From Rhynchonema sp. JSB1_4 (lineage: Eukaryota; Nematoda; Chromadorea; Monhysterida; Xyalidae): a stretch of 64,000 nt of DNA. Shown in pieces: positions 1 through 15,000 of the stretch. The notes under the pieces were generated by a model. The model was not told where the DNA came from, did no database searches, and saw only the letters and a list, made by a program, of their open reading frames with translations. Position numbers and translations under genes: made by a program. The stretch lies in NCBI GenBank assembly GCA_030248065.1, contig JASAMV010007821.1, positions 58,961 through 122,960 of the forward strand, read 5' to 3'. Each line of letters starts with the position of its first letter. Positions within the stretch are counted from its first letter, which is position 1.

Positions 1-3000
1 AATTTTGACCACCGCACCCAAACACGCCTGTTTTGTAATCGGCTACAACGTAGAACAATGCTGGACTCTGTGCTTTGCTGGTTATTGGTTGTCCAATCCA
101 AGCTTCCTGCCAGCTGGCTTTTGTCCATTTGGTTGAATCAGTTGTACCGTTTTCATTAACGTCGCCGTATGAGAAGTATCCTTCCACAACTCGAAATCCT
201 AGCGGATCGCACGTGATATAGATCTACCAATGAGAAAGATAATTGTGCCAAGCAACGTGAACAAAAAAAACAGTTCCGCACTTGTCGCTCAGGAGAGCCC
301 CATATGTCGACACCATTCCGTAATTGCACCTTGACTTTCCAAACGCCGCGTCTCTCCATCGGTAGTAGAACGGTTACCCCATTGGGATCCATGTGATTAT
401 AGCCCACCATTTGTCGTGTTGCAACTACACCGGGCAGCTCCCATTCCCATCGAACATGGAGTGAATCAGGCCCTGGATTTTGACTTTCATTTCCAAGGAA
501 ATTTGTACTGGAACAGCGAAGAAATTCAACACAGACGAAACTAACAGGTATTATACGGCGCGGAAAGCGTGACGTTCACAGGAGTAGAACAGGTCCAAGT
601 TGTAGCCATTGTAAAATTCAGGATTTCCACGAAACCCTCGCGAGCGATTACGGTGCAATTGTTGCTCACAAGAAAACCTGATGCTTCAGCTTCCAGGTCA
701 TCGATAGTCACAGTGTAGTTAACTTGTGCGTGACCCAGCTGTAATGTCAGCTGTTGTGTTACAAACGTTCAAGCACGCGCGATTGAATAATAGAATAATT
801 CATTAACGTTTGTTGCCACTACAGCGGGATTTAGCAACAGTGGACTTGCTTGGATGTAGTGATACGTAGTGCCGCCGTACGCGAAGGTAACAGAGAAATT
901 GTGAGTTGATGACACTGCAACCAAAAAATCTTCCATCAGGTAGTCTCTGAGCAATAAATGAGTTTGAAGAACCTGATCTCTCGCAGATAAATGGCAGCAC
1001 TGTAGTTGATGCTGGCAACCCCAGGTCTTCCCCCGCGTTGTTAACCGTTGTGCCTTGCATCCAGTAGCTCGTTGGCCTGAAACTCATCAACAGACTCTCT
1101 GAATAACACCAATAGAACGCGCAATATAATTTGTGTCACTCACAAGTTTTGAGGAACAATGCCTTCGGCACGTGCAGCCGCAAACAGAACCGCCCTGATG
1201 GCTTGTGGATTGGTAGTAATCGACGTTGCAAGGCTGGCTGTTTCTGCTGAACACGCAGCGCTTGCAGAGCTTTCATCTTTTGCCCCAAAGCCCACAGAGT
1301 ACTCAGCGTTACCAATGTGCGTCCACGTTCCAGAGCAGACACCTGATGTCCACATTTGCGCGTTTGAACGAAAAATGTTGTTAAGTAGTACCATCTCACC
1401 AGTCTCGTTGTAAATTGATGTGACGTAGGCTAATGCTTGAGAACTAGTCCGAACCAGTGGAGGATACACAACGTTGTCAATGATGCCATCGGTCCATTCC
1501 GGCTGCGAAAGACTCGAATTCGCTCGGTGTGGAAAGAAAGTTATCGGAATTGATTGATAGCCTGCTGCGCACACAACTTTAACCTGAAATTTAGAAACAT
1601 TCATGCTCAACGTTGCATTGAATTGCGTCGAATCACTATGAACGCACCGTATAGTTTCGAGATCTTATGTAACTGACACCGTTCTGAATAACCACCCATA
1701 TAATCCAGGTACCGATTTCATCGAATACTCCAGTGATAGCTTCCGAGTGATTGCTAGCACTGTGTGTTTGGAAGTTCCACGACTCTTGACTTTTATTCGA
1801 TGGACGGATCCACCAGAATGTTGCATGATACGTGTCCAACCCTAGGATTTTTATGCATTTCGAATTCTTTCTTTCTCGGAAAGGGAATTACTTCACCAAC
1901 ATGTATTGTATGGTTCAATTAGATTCACAGCAAAGGTCTGCCGCATAATCGCTCGGGATCCCACATGAATTTGTGGTATAACAGAGAGCTGCTCGCGAGT
2001 GTACAGGATATTGTGCGACTGAACCAAGAACTCTTCTGTGTTATTCGCTTCGGCTGCTGTGTCTCTGATATAAACGTCGTGCGCAATTTGTGAACTGTTC
2101 GTCTGAAAATTTAGGGATACTTGAGAATCAACGTACTAAACATGTCAAGGAAAAACTTATTTACATTGTTGTAGTCCAGGTGGAAAACTATAGGACTGTG
2201 TCCACGGACCACCATGTGCGCCGCATCCGTGACGTTTATTTCGAACGTGTGGAGGAACGGCAGCTTGCGTTCACAAAGATAGTACGTGACTTCGCTTCTA
2301 TTTCCGTGGATGATGTCTCCGAGATGCGACACCATCGTTGTGTTGCTCACCCATAGACTTACACTACATTTTGATAAGCACAATAGTTACGTTGCCCAAT
2401 ATTTGCAAATCGAAAAACTAAATTGAGACCATTTACCTTTTGTCGCGGTAACTTTGGTTCGAACGTGGCCATCCGATATGATAGGTCAACGCAGATCGAA
2501 TAAATTGGAGATCCTGCCACGTCAGAAAGTCGAATTGGGCCAGTTGTACATCTCCGCCAGGCGACGAATTGCATTTCTCTTTGGCTGATGTGTAATCGGC
2601 AAGGCCTTCTGCGATGTAGTATGAGTGATGATTGTAGTGGTACCACAGTCCTCCGCAAGCGGTATTGTTTGCGTCTATAAATGTGTTGTTTAGTAGCGTG
2701 CGATTCCTTTCGTCCGAAAAGCTGGCTCGAAAAGTCGCACGCTGGTACTCCGTCGCAATGTAGAGCTTCACATCGGCGTCCGGCCGGACTATTGGTTTGT
2801 CATTCACCCACCACCACTGCCATGCGCCATTTACCCACGCATACTGATTTGCAATGTCCGCATCAGTGTATGGAAAATAGACCGTCGTGATCATATGTTT
2901 CTGCGGCACACATTGTGGGCGGCTCTGCAAATTCTCAAAATTATTTCTGAGCTGCAACCCGTCTCTGTTGATTAGCAGTCTGAAAGTTTGTACCTGTATT

Positions 3001-6000
3001 GTGAGTGACGTAATTTCGCTGACGCCATTGTACATGGTAACTTCAATGTCATACAGTCGATTGACTTTTGCCATATTCAGCATGTAGTGTGACTGGCTTG
3101 CATATCCGTAGTGTTCTACGAACTCGCCACCCTCGTAATTGTCAACCGGCGTTGTCACAAACCAATGGTAAGCAAACCAGTGGGCATCGGACCCTAAAAT
3201 ATCTTTCGTTACGTATGATTAAGAGAAAAGATTGCGCAAAAATAACAAGACTCACAGATAATATAAGGGGGTAATATTGATACGTTCACCAATGTTTCGA
3301 ACTCAAACGTCAGGGGAGCAGTGACGTTCGGTGGTAGCACCAGTGGTTCCCGAGCGAAGACGGCATGCGTTGTATTCAAAGCCAATGACATCAGAGCAGC
3401 CGTTTCGTCCGAAATGTCAAGATTATAGGACACCTCCGACGGCATGTTGTTGTTCCAACCAGGCTAAGACAACTTCAAAACATTAAAATGTTTGATAACT
3501 TACATATTCAGCCAATTTAGTATTTTTCTCACACATCATTAAATTAAATGCAAGGTTATTCGCTGACCGGTGTTTCAGTAAGGGTCACACTCAGTGGGCT
3601 TGGTCCTGTAAATTCATGAGTGGCGGTGCCTTTGAATGTCAGTGAAAAGTTTTGCATTGTCGATACTGAAACAGGGAGTTCTCCTTCTCATTCCGGCGTT
3701 CAGTAACTGGAACATTACAGATAACTTACAGTCTCGTTCGCACACGTATTGCAGCAACGTGCTTTTATCCAACTTCGAGACCGTGTGACTCAGCGGCTTA
3801 ACCACTGCGCTCAACTCAGTTCCGCCGGTTCCTCCGCAAACAGTGTCCCATATAATATCACAATTATTCACAACGTTTCCGTTCAACCAAGTCCAGTTCG
3901 CATTTGGCGTGGTTCGAACAAGTCCAACCCAGGCAGGCTGATTCATGTTACCGTATCGGCTCACGGTGGCGCTAATTCCCCTAATGGATTTCAACTTGTC
4001 AGCATTTGGGTGAACAGTCGCCAACTTTCCACCTGAAGCCCCGCCAAGAGATTCACACGCAGCTGCGGCGTTTGCGTATGTATCCACTACTTTGCTAACG
4101 TAGTACTCTTTTTGGTCCTGCTTCAACCAGTAACCCCCGCATGCGCTGCCGTTCGCTGAAACGCATTAAAATGAGTCTGAGAAAGCCAGGGATCAACAGC
4201 CTTGAAACTTTTAAAAATTCCTCACGGTAAGGATAGTGGTGAGCAATGTAGAAATCTGATGGCTGTCCGGTCATAAACGTGAAATCATGCACGTCGGCCG
4301 CGGATGGCCATGTATTGTTGTAACTGGACAAATCTACTAGTCGTGCCCAGTATGAAGCATCGCGTATGTCACTGGTATTGGCGTTGTACGGGAAGAATAT
4401 TGCTGCTAACTCGATACTGTCTGGTTCGCAAAGGATTGCGATCTGGAAATGACGTTCAGTTAGGATCATCGCGACGTTATGCGAGTAATGCAGATACAGT
4501 ACACACATTCCAAGTGGCGTTGACGGTAGTCCAACGGTCACCAACAGTAACGTAGACATGGAAAACACCAGGATGTGTGAAGGAATGCGTCAGATTAGGG
4601 TAGACGTCTGAATATTTTAGGGTGCTGCCATCTCCCCAGTCAACATAATACCAGACGGTGGTTAAATCCACACTTGTTCCGTCGGCTGTAGTGATAATGC
4701 AGGTTTTTCTCTCGATGTAATGCAAAATAACACGCTAAATAATTTTTCACTGACTTCGAAAAATCGTGTCGAGAACGTAGAAATTATTATTCCTATTTGC
4801 AAATCCCACAAGTGGTCCATCTAAACGTATTGTCGTTGCGTCCATTTGAGCCAGTACCATGATCTGCAGCACGGTTTGATTGTGTCTTATATGCCGGTCA
4901 TTTGATTAATGCAGAAAATACTATACCTCACCTCCAACAGGTTTAAAAACTGTGCATGAAAGTAGACATTTCCGATATCGACTCCCAGGAGATAATGTCC
5001 CGGTGTGTGTGCCGTAAACCTGACATTTTCGCTAACGATGAAAGACTCATTCCAAAAGCTTTCATTCACCAATAACTTCATGTGGAACCCAGTGCAATCT
5101 GAACATGAAAGAGTGCTTCGTTTACGTTTTTTCAAAAGCAGCGCGGAATAGAGTTAATGAAATTCTCACTTCTGTAGTCGGTTGACTGCAGTGGAGGAGT
5201 TATAGTAAGACTGGCGGCAATGATGGAGTCTTGTAAGTATTGATTGTCAGGAGGATCCAACACCAGGTAGATATTGTCGACTCTACCGAATATGACATCA
5301 AATGTCTGATTGACGTTCAAGGTCCGGTCCGAAGGAATGAGCGGCACCGCTGTGACGTTCAGGATCAAGTTGTTTTGACGATCAACAACCTACGGGATCA
5401 CACATCACTCCGTACTTTGTCCGCTCGGTTCCTCAGAATCTCAGCAAATCAAAACGATTGACTCACTTTGAACACTTTTGATATGTTCACCATCTCGAAC
5501 GGTTTGGTTAAATCTGTGACAGTCAGGCTTGTGCTAAGTGAGTCAGCCGACGAGACAAAATCCAGATGGTATCGCTCAACCAAACCTGCGATATGAACAA
5601 CTTGGGCAAAAATTGAACTTTAAAATTAAATTTAATATATCACTGCACCTTTCACAACTGACACCGAATATTCTGTCGTAATACCCCGACCAATAAAGCT
5701 TAGATTACAAGTATCACTTTGATCAGTAGGCGGGTAAATAGCCGGAACTGCGACCCCATCCTGTCGATGTACTGTGACATTCAGGTATAAGCCTTCCAAG
5801 TGATCAATGACAGACACCTAAGATACAGTTTGACTTTTAATGTTGTTGACATTCAAATTTTAAACTATTTTGAAACTATGAAATCGCACATTAAGCAGCC
5901 GATCAAACTGTACTGTGTGGAAATAGTTTGAGTAGTTGATTGATACAATGTAGGCCAGAGGCCACGTGGGTACAGTCATCAATGCAGTTTCCGCAGGACC

Positions 6001-9000
6001 AGGATATGACCAACTCTGGTAAGCATCCAAGTGCAGACCGAGCCAACCATTTATGCAAGCTGAAATTCCGCAAGCTTCCGCATAAAATGCCACATTTCAG
6101 TTTACACAAAGCTTTCACCTTCAGTCTCTTGTGGTTTCAATTCTGGCGAAGCTTCAAACATCAACGTTGTGTTATCACCAACAAACACAAGTTCACTTGT
6201 AGCATTTACGGTGTATGTACGATTCAGCGTAATTGGAATGATGGGAATCGAAATGATTAGCGGACCCAGGCCGCTGACTTTGGCTGTCATCGGGACAGCT
6301 TCCACTGTCAAGTGGGTGACGTTTGGATCCTGAAACAACTCCGCATTGTACTGTCAACAATTGGAAGGTCGAACATGACGCAACATACCAAGAATGTAAC
6401 GCTGAAAGCGGCTGCATTATTACTGGCAGGAACAGAGTAACTGGCAGATGAGATACGAATGTTGTATTTTAGTACAATACCTAAAGTGTTTATCGGTTAT
6501 TTTGCAGTGTAAGTACACTTTCAGCTATCAAGACTAACCTTGTGACACGTCGAAACGCAAATGGTTTGGTGTGTCTACCGTCACCACAGGCTCAATACAG
6601 CCCAAACTTGGTGGAACAACCGTTGAGCCATTTAACACATCCGTTCCTGCGAATTCCACACCGAGAAACCTTAGTTGCTCGTAGACGTAAATCTGAGCAA
6701 AAGAAGATAGAAGGAGCCAGTTTCCATTATAGGGTGTTATAAGATGGGATAGAAATTGAGTTTCTGTTAGGTGGTGTTGAATTCAAAGGTCGCATATTTT
6801 CAAAAGCAGTGCGTAAAAGGGCGGGTTCGCGAAGGAAAGTTGTCACATTATGCTTATTCATATTCCGAAAACAAAAAAAAGCTTTTTGTACAGCGCGTAA
6901 ACGGTCACATTTCAATATTTAATGCACATGCAGTCAGATATGCAGGCAGCGCAGCTGACACACGCGAACTTGCGAAACACAACCAAAATTTTTCCTACTT
7001 GCGGCAACAGATGCTTCAGGCTATGGCCAATCATGCAAAAACGCGCGTAAATGAGCTGAATTCAATCGAAGGAAGGGTACGATTTCCACCACGCAAGGCC
7101 GATGCTCCCAAATAATTTACACGTTTTGACCAAATATTGGGTCAAATTAACAAACCTGGCAAAACAAAAAAACAAACAAAGTAAATTTATGTCAGTTTCC
7201 CATGGAGAGCGATAGAAATTCGACACCAAGGTGTAGAATCAGCGGTTCTACCCGAACAGAATTTCTACACTGAAAAGAAACTGGCTCCAGTGGTAGTGAA
7301 GTTTTTTCAAGAGCCAACTTTTTGTGTTAAATGTTACTCACCATTATATCGGTTACTTTCACTGTTGTCGTGTAGAAATTCGTGTAAATTAATGTGAGGG
7401 AATAATTCCCAGGAGTATTAAATGACACGTTAGTGAGAGTTTGCACTTGGACCTTGGCCCACCGGCGTCCATCGGTCGAGCTATTTGCGAGGAGTGACCA
7501 ATAACCACCGGTACAGTCTGGAAGTCAGCGTTATCATTAAAAACATATGCTGCCAATAAAAGCAGCAAATAATTTTACTTGACAGGTCTGTGTCCAACAG
7601 TGGAGGATCCGTGTATATAGTCACATTGATCGGTTCATCAGTGAGTATCCAGTGACTCGATACTGTTGCATTCAATGTCGGTGACATTGTGATCGGAGTG
7701 TAAGTGTAAGTCGAAATAAGTTCCATCATAATGTCAAGCGGAGGAACCGCGGCGACTGTCAGAATACCGCGCGTTTCATTTTCATTAGCAGTTTCCTGAG
7801 GATAATCATCGATAATCAAAGCTTAGACACATAATAATCAAATGCAACACTAACCAATATACTTGGCAGTTCAGCAATCACCGTTGTGTTACCGCCGCTT
7901 GCTGTTATCGGGCACATCTCAATGTGACTGTTCATCTTTACCGAGTAGTATTCCGGCTGACCTGGAAACGTTAAACTTACGATTTGCATTCAATAATACA
8001 CGTGGGATAGCTGAGAACTGGAATCTAACCTATATAAGTCATCATTTTGATCTGATTTTTCGCATCACGCGCCATCAGGAATGAAGGACAAGTTATTGGC
8101 AATGCGGCAACAATAGCAGATGAGCACACGACTATTGTATTATTAGACAGCCGAAAGCCGTGCATAACAGCAGTCAAATTAACTAAATCATCAACCACAG
8201 TCACCTGGGAAACAAGTCAGAATGTACTTTACTGACTGAAAACACACAATTTACAATAATTTCCTAACCATTGTCATGTTAACCACACCGTAGCTGACAA
8301 ACATATTGGCAAATGAAGCCGATAGCCCTTGAACCCCGACTGCGTTAAATGTGTAGTTTACTGATGTTTCCAACAGACCAGAAAAGGTGTCACCTCCAAC
8401 CGTGATATCAACTAGTCCATTTGAGCAGTCTGGAAACAGAATTTAATTTTGCTTCTCCAGGAATCGATATATGAACTTTCGGCAACCCGTACTCACTATT
8501 GAAATCCGACTTAATCAAGGGAGGTTTGAATTGGACGTCAACCACCATAGGTGTGCCGCGCAACACATACAACGACGGCACGCTGATGTTGACAATTAAC
8601 GGATTAAGCAGAATCGGTGACACCGTTTCAGCAACCATCTGCTGAGTCAAGCCGGAGAACAAAGGTTGTGCGGAGTACACAAATGATGAATTGTTCTGAA
8701 GCATACTGTTGCAATCACGAACCTTTGCTTCACGTACTGCTTCACGTACGCAGCTCATTGCCTTTAGTCTTCATCTATCACTCACCAGTGCATGATATGG
8801 TCCCATCACAAACGTTGCATTTGGCGATCCATATGGTTCGGAAACATCTATCGTGTAATTCTCGTTGTTGTACATTAGCTTGTACCAAATACCCTCACCT
8901 TCAAGAAGTGTTTTATGAAATTATTGAGCAAAAATACGAGAGACACGCTATTAAGCACCCATAAATATCAATCTAAAGGAATCAGAAGTCTAAAAAGGGC

Positions 9001-12000
9001 CGCCATATCACTAACCAGTCTCAAGGTCGAATCTAATGCTGGTGTTTGTATCTCGACTCAACACAATGCCGCACGTTTCGTTGTTTACGAGTCTTTCGTT
9101 GAACGGAAACTTGGTTCCATTATCCAAGTGATATTCCACAATCACTGCATTCAAACTAGAAAGGTCGTCCACAATTCGCACCTGAAACTTTTATGCGTTT
9201 TTGTTGCAAAGAACAGTGTTGTGCTGCCTCTCTGTCTTGAGTACCTCAACAGACGGACTCCAAATTGAAATGAATATGTTGGAATACACAGCTGTGAAGT
9301 TGTAAACGCCTGACTCGTTGAACGTCAATTCAACTGTTGGGCTGTCAATTGAAACCACAATGAAGTCGTTTGTGTACAATGCCCAAGAACCTTGACTGCA
9401 ATCTGAAACTGAGCCTATCAGCTGTAAACAAGCCACTGCTTCATGGTCACTGCAAACATCTGCAAATGAATCAAACCTCCAATATCAAATGATGGGATCA
9501 GCCGCTCAGGGAACAACTCAATCGTGAAGTGGATGTTTGGCCCGATTGTCTCAATCAACGACGTCGGCGTCATAACCAGCTGAACAATTTCCGCAATCAC
9601 TGGCACTATGGTCTCACATGCAATATACTCGTTCAAGATCGCCATCGGAGATATCGTATTGTATGTAACCGTCGCATTTGTTGTTCCCTAGAATGCATCT
9701 TGTAGTAGTCTGTTTGTTTAAAGCATTACTCATATCGTTGCTGCGCACACGCATACATTGTATGGATCCAAGGTAAAGTTAGCTGATGATACGAAAGTCT
9801 CAGCTGAATTTAGCAGTTCACCATCGTACAGGACACGAAATTGAAGAGGAAGACCTGGAATCAAAACCTTGCTGTGGGGTTGGGTGTGTATGCGATTCGT
9901 TCGGCACATACTTACCCGACTTGACAGATACTTCAACAACTGTTGGAACATTTCGTGGAAACAATCGAGCACAAGTCGAGTTAATTGTTCGTCCAACAAC
10001 ATTCATTGTGTTCAATGTATCACTGTAGCTAATCCAGGTTCCACGTGTCATGTATTGCGATACCGTCAATGCCAGATCTCCAATTTGTTCGGCCACAACA
10101 ATCTGCGATCAACATTGTGATGCTTTAATTTAAGGACAGGTGTGTAATTTTCAATCGAACTGCATTTGTATAAGCACCAACCGAGACATTGGTGAGAACC
10201 CAGCCCGAATCAAATAGGTGGTTGTGGTAGCGCACTGAGATGTTGTGTGCACCTGTCTCATTGAATGTGAACGTCGCTGTGAGCGCGTTGTTGAATTGCT
10301 CAGCGTTGACCAGCGCTAGTTCTTGGTTAAACATCACATTCCAGTGTCCGTCAGCACATTCTGTCGGCAGGGTTAGCCTGATCCATCTGATTTAGTAGCA
10401 AAACCGAAACAAACGAACAAACCATTAAAATCAAGCTCATTTATGAAGGGTGGATCGCTGATCAGTGTGATGTTAACAGACTCATTAACGAGCACAAATA
10501 TGCGGTCAGCGACAACTGTTAGTTGCGGATATGCAACCACCGGAAGCACCTTATCGACGCTCATCAATGATGTAAGCCAGGGAACAGGCGCCGGAGCGTA
10601 AGATGTTACGAGCGCATACTGGTTATTGTAGTTTAACTGAAACGAGAATAAGAACACGAAAAGTTCATGCATACTTTTCGCATGTGCAGGAGAGCGCTTA
10701 CGGTGTAGGCGCCAATAGAAAAATTCCATGAATTCACTGCAGTCGATGCATTGTACAAAATGCCACTGTAATCCATTTGGAATATTGATTTACCTGTGGA
10801 CGAATTTCCGCGTGACGTTAATGTTGAACAACAAAAAAGCAAACGTTCAGGCCACCTGACCAGTTTTGAGGGACAGCCTCACAGAGTTGTTGGTATCGCG
10901 CGATATCAATTGCGGACATGTGGCATTGTAGCTCGAATCGTTCAAACGCACATCATGCGTCCCATTATGGAAGCTGGTGACAGTCGTTGACAGACCGGAG
11001 AGATCGTACAAGATGATGACCTTGAACAAGTCTCTATCTCGAGACCAATGATCACAGGATCAATCTTTGAACAAACTCTTTACCCCAAATAGAGCCCCCG
11101 GGGTTCTATTGGAAAATGTTATCGAGTAAAACCCTCTGTATGGAATAATACGGTATATTGAGAGAATTAACCAATCAATTACCAAAGAATGTTAAGTACA
11201 TCCAACAGGGATTTACTTAGGACCTGTTTCGTTTTTTTACAATCTGGAAAAAAATTTCCAAAAAGTCCTCAGGAAACTTATTCGGAATGTTCCGAATACA
11301 ACTCAAATGTGGAATCAAAATTCTCCAAAAAGTACCACAAAAGATCTCAATAGCAATCAATGAGACGCATTCTTGTCATACTTCAGCCAAATCCGTGCTT
11401 GGAACTCAAATGGTGTACGTGCAATTTTTTAAGCACCTTGGCTCCGAGACTAAATTTGATGGTACCAAGGCCTAACCCACAGAGGCAACAGCCTACTAAT
11501 TCAAGTCCGCACTTTGACCAAATTAAAAATTTGCTTAATTTCAGTTCAAACTTTGTTTAGGGCTCGGTATCATTGATCATGAAACGATTATGATTGAACC
11601 GCTATGATTAAGAAATAATACGTTTTTCCTGTTCTACCGCTTCATGTGATAGCCCGGTCAACCTGGCAAAAATACGGCTTTAAAATCAAAAGTGAAGTGT
11701 TTTGTTGGTTTATAACAAAGCATGTTGAACAGCAAAGCCAACGATTGTTACTGTTTGATTCACAGGAAAATGACGTGCATGCCTGACAGAGCATCCACAA
11801 CCCACACCTGCAACTGGTTCAAGGCGGTGAACCAACAAGTGCAACCAGCAAAACAAGAAAGTTTAATAAAGTGGGATGTGTTGCGTCTTAAATGTGGGCA
11901 GTAATGACCAGAAAAGGCCAATTACCGTTTGGTTCATGGTTGTCGTCACATTAGCGAGACAATTGAACGTCGCCGCCGTTACGTTGAACACTCCGGCAGT

Positions 12001-15000
12001 GCTCATTTGCAACTCAACGGTATCATTGTGCAAATACTGTAAATCATGCTCCGCAACGTGGATACCCCAAGCGCTCTGAGCATCCTCTATAACAAATTTC
12101 CATTTCAATTTAACGTTAGCATCTCAGTAAGCCACAAGTTGGCCAGAATAACATGTCAGTTCACCTCTTCTCCTAACCTGTGATGTCCATTTCGCTCATT
12201 GGAGGATTGGCATAGATCGTGTACGAAATGGTTGAGTTCACAGCTACAGTGTCGTAGTCCACAGCCACGTACAACATTGGCTCAATTGTGACAGGCTGCA
12301 CATCCATGACAACAACGAGTTCATCGAAGAAGCTCACCAAGGGCCGGGCCAGAACGCTCAGCAACGTGTTGTTATTTGTCTCGAATAAGGCGTATTAACA
12401 ATATTCTCCAACAAACAAAAGATTTCAACGAGGAACAATGCATCCAGCTGTTTCTGACTCTTAACATCAGTTAAACACGAAGCATTCCTAACCGAATTGA
12501 ACGCTGACGTCAAATTCGAAGTGATCATATTAGGATCCTGGTACGGGGTGTTTGGAAGTGTAACGTTCACATATTCGTATCCAAACAGCGCTTCGTACAT
12601 CAACGGAATTCCTTTAAATATGAAGCTTTTACGTTAAGCTATTTTGGTAAAAAGACTGGGGATCAGGACAAACCAGTAGCCACGTTAATTTGAATAACAT
12701 TTCGGCCATCGCGAGCCACGCAGTGCCTGACCGAAGTGTAGTTGTTGGGTGGGTGAGGAACAAGAGAGCCATCAGATGGTCTAGCGTGTTCCAGGAAAAT
12801 GACTTGTAGACCTGACAGAACATCCACAACCCACACCTGCAATTAGTTGATTCTAGGCGGTAAACCAACAAACGCGTCCAGGAAAGCAAGAAAGCTTAAA
12901 AAATAAGGTGGGATGTGTTGCGTTTTAAATGTGTGCAGGAATGACCACAGAATACCAATTACCGTTTGATTCACGGTTGTCGTCACATTAGCAAGACAGT
13001 TGAACGTCGCCACCGTTACGTTGAACACTCCGGCCGTGCTCATTTGCAACTCAACTGTATCATTGTGCAAATACTGTAAATCATGCTCCGCAACGTGGAT
13101 ACCCCAAGCGCCTTGAGCGTCCTCTGTAACAAACTTCCATTTCAACTTAACGTTAGCATTTCAGCAAGCCACGTGTTGGCCAGAGTAACATGTCAGTTCA
13201 CGTCTTCTCCTAACCCATGATGTCCATGTCGCTCATTGGAGGATTGGCATAGATCGTATACGAAATGGTTGAGTTCACAGCTACCGTGCCGTAGTCCACA
13301 GCCACATACAACATTGGCTCAATTGTGACAGGCTGCACATCGATAACAACAACGAGTTCGTCGAAGAAGCTCACCAATGGCCGGGCCAGAACGCTCAGCA
13401 ACGAGTTGTTGTTTGACTCAAGTAAGGGGTATTAACAAGATATCCATCAAACAAAAGCTTTCAACGAGGAACAATGCATCCAGCTGTTTCTGAATCTTAA
13501 CACAACAATTAAACATGAAATATTCCTAACCGAATTGAACGCAGACGTCAAATTCGCAGTCATCGTAGCGGCATCCTGGTACGGGGCGTTTGGAAGTGTA
13601 GCGTTCACATATTCGTATCCAAACAACGCTTCGTACATCAACGGAATTCCTTCAAATATGAAGCTTTTACATCTAACTATTTAGCTAAAAAGACTAGTGA
13701 TCAGGACAAACCAGAAGCCACATTAATTTGAATAACATTTCGGCCATCGCGAGCCACGCAGTGCCTGACCGAAGTGTAGTTGTTGGATGGGTGAGGAACA
13801 AGAAAGCCATCAGATGATCTGGCGTGTTCCAAGAAAATGACTTGCAGACCTGACAGAACATCCACAACCCACACCTGCAATTAGTTGATTCTGGGCGGTA
13901 AAACAACAAACGCGTCCAGGAAAGCAAGAAAGCTTAAAAAATAAGGTGGGATGTGTTGCGTTTTAAATGTGTGCAGGAATGACCACAGAATACCAATTAC
14001 CGTTTGATTCACGGTTGTCGTCACATTAGCAAGACAGTTGAACGTCGCCACCGTTACGTTGAACACTCCGGCCGTGCTCATTTGCAACTCAACTGTATCA
14101 TTGTGCAAATCCTGTGAATCATGCTCCGCAACGTGGATACCCCAAGCGCCTTGAGCGTCCTCTGTAACAAACTTCCATTTCAACTTAACGTTAGCATTTC
14201 AGCAAGCCACGTGTTGGCCAGAGTAACATGTCAGTTCACGTCTTCTCCTAACCCCTGATGTCCATGTCGCTCATTGGAGGATTGGCATAGATCGCATACG
14301 AAATGGTTGAGTTCACAGCTACCGTGCCGTAGTCCACAGCCACATACAACATTGGCTCAATTGTGACAGGCTGCACATCGATAACAACAACGAGTTCGTC
14401 GAAGAAGCTCACCAATGGCCGGGCCAGAACGCTCAGCAACGTGTTGTTGTTTGACTCAAGTAAGGGGTATTAACAAGATATCCATCAAGCAAAAGCTTTC
14501 AGAGGAACAATTTATGCAGCTGTTTCTGAATCTTAACACAACAATTAAACATGAAATATTCCTAACCGAATTGAACGCAGACGTCAAATTCGCAGTGATC
14601 GTAGCGGCATCCTGGTACGGGGCGTTTGGAAGTGTAATGTTCACATATTCGTGTCCGAAGAACGCTTCGTACATCAACGGAATTCCTCCAAATATGAAGC
14701 TTTTACATCTAACTATTTAGCTAAAAAGACTAGTGATCAGGACAAACCAGAAGCCACATTAATTTGAATAACATTTCGGCCATCGCGAGCCACGCAGTGC
14801 CTGACCGAAGTGTAGTTGTTGGATGGGTGAGGAACAAGAAAGCCATCAGATGATCTGGCGTGTTCCAAGAAAATGACTTGCAGACCTGACAGAACATCCA
14901 CAACCCACACCTGCAATTAGTTGATTCTGGGCGGTAAAACAACAAACGCGTCCAGGAAAGCAAGAAAGCTTAAAAAATAAGGTGGGATGTGTTGCGTTTT

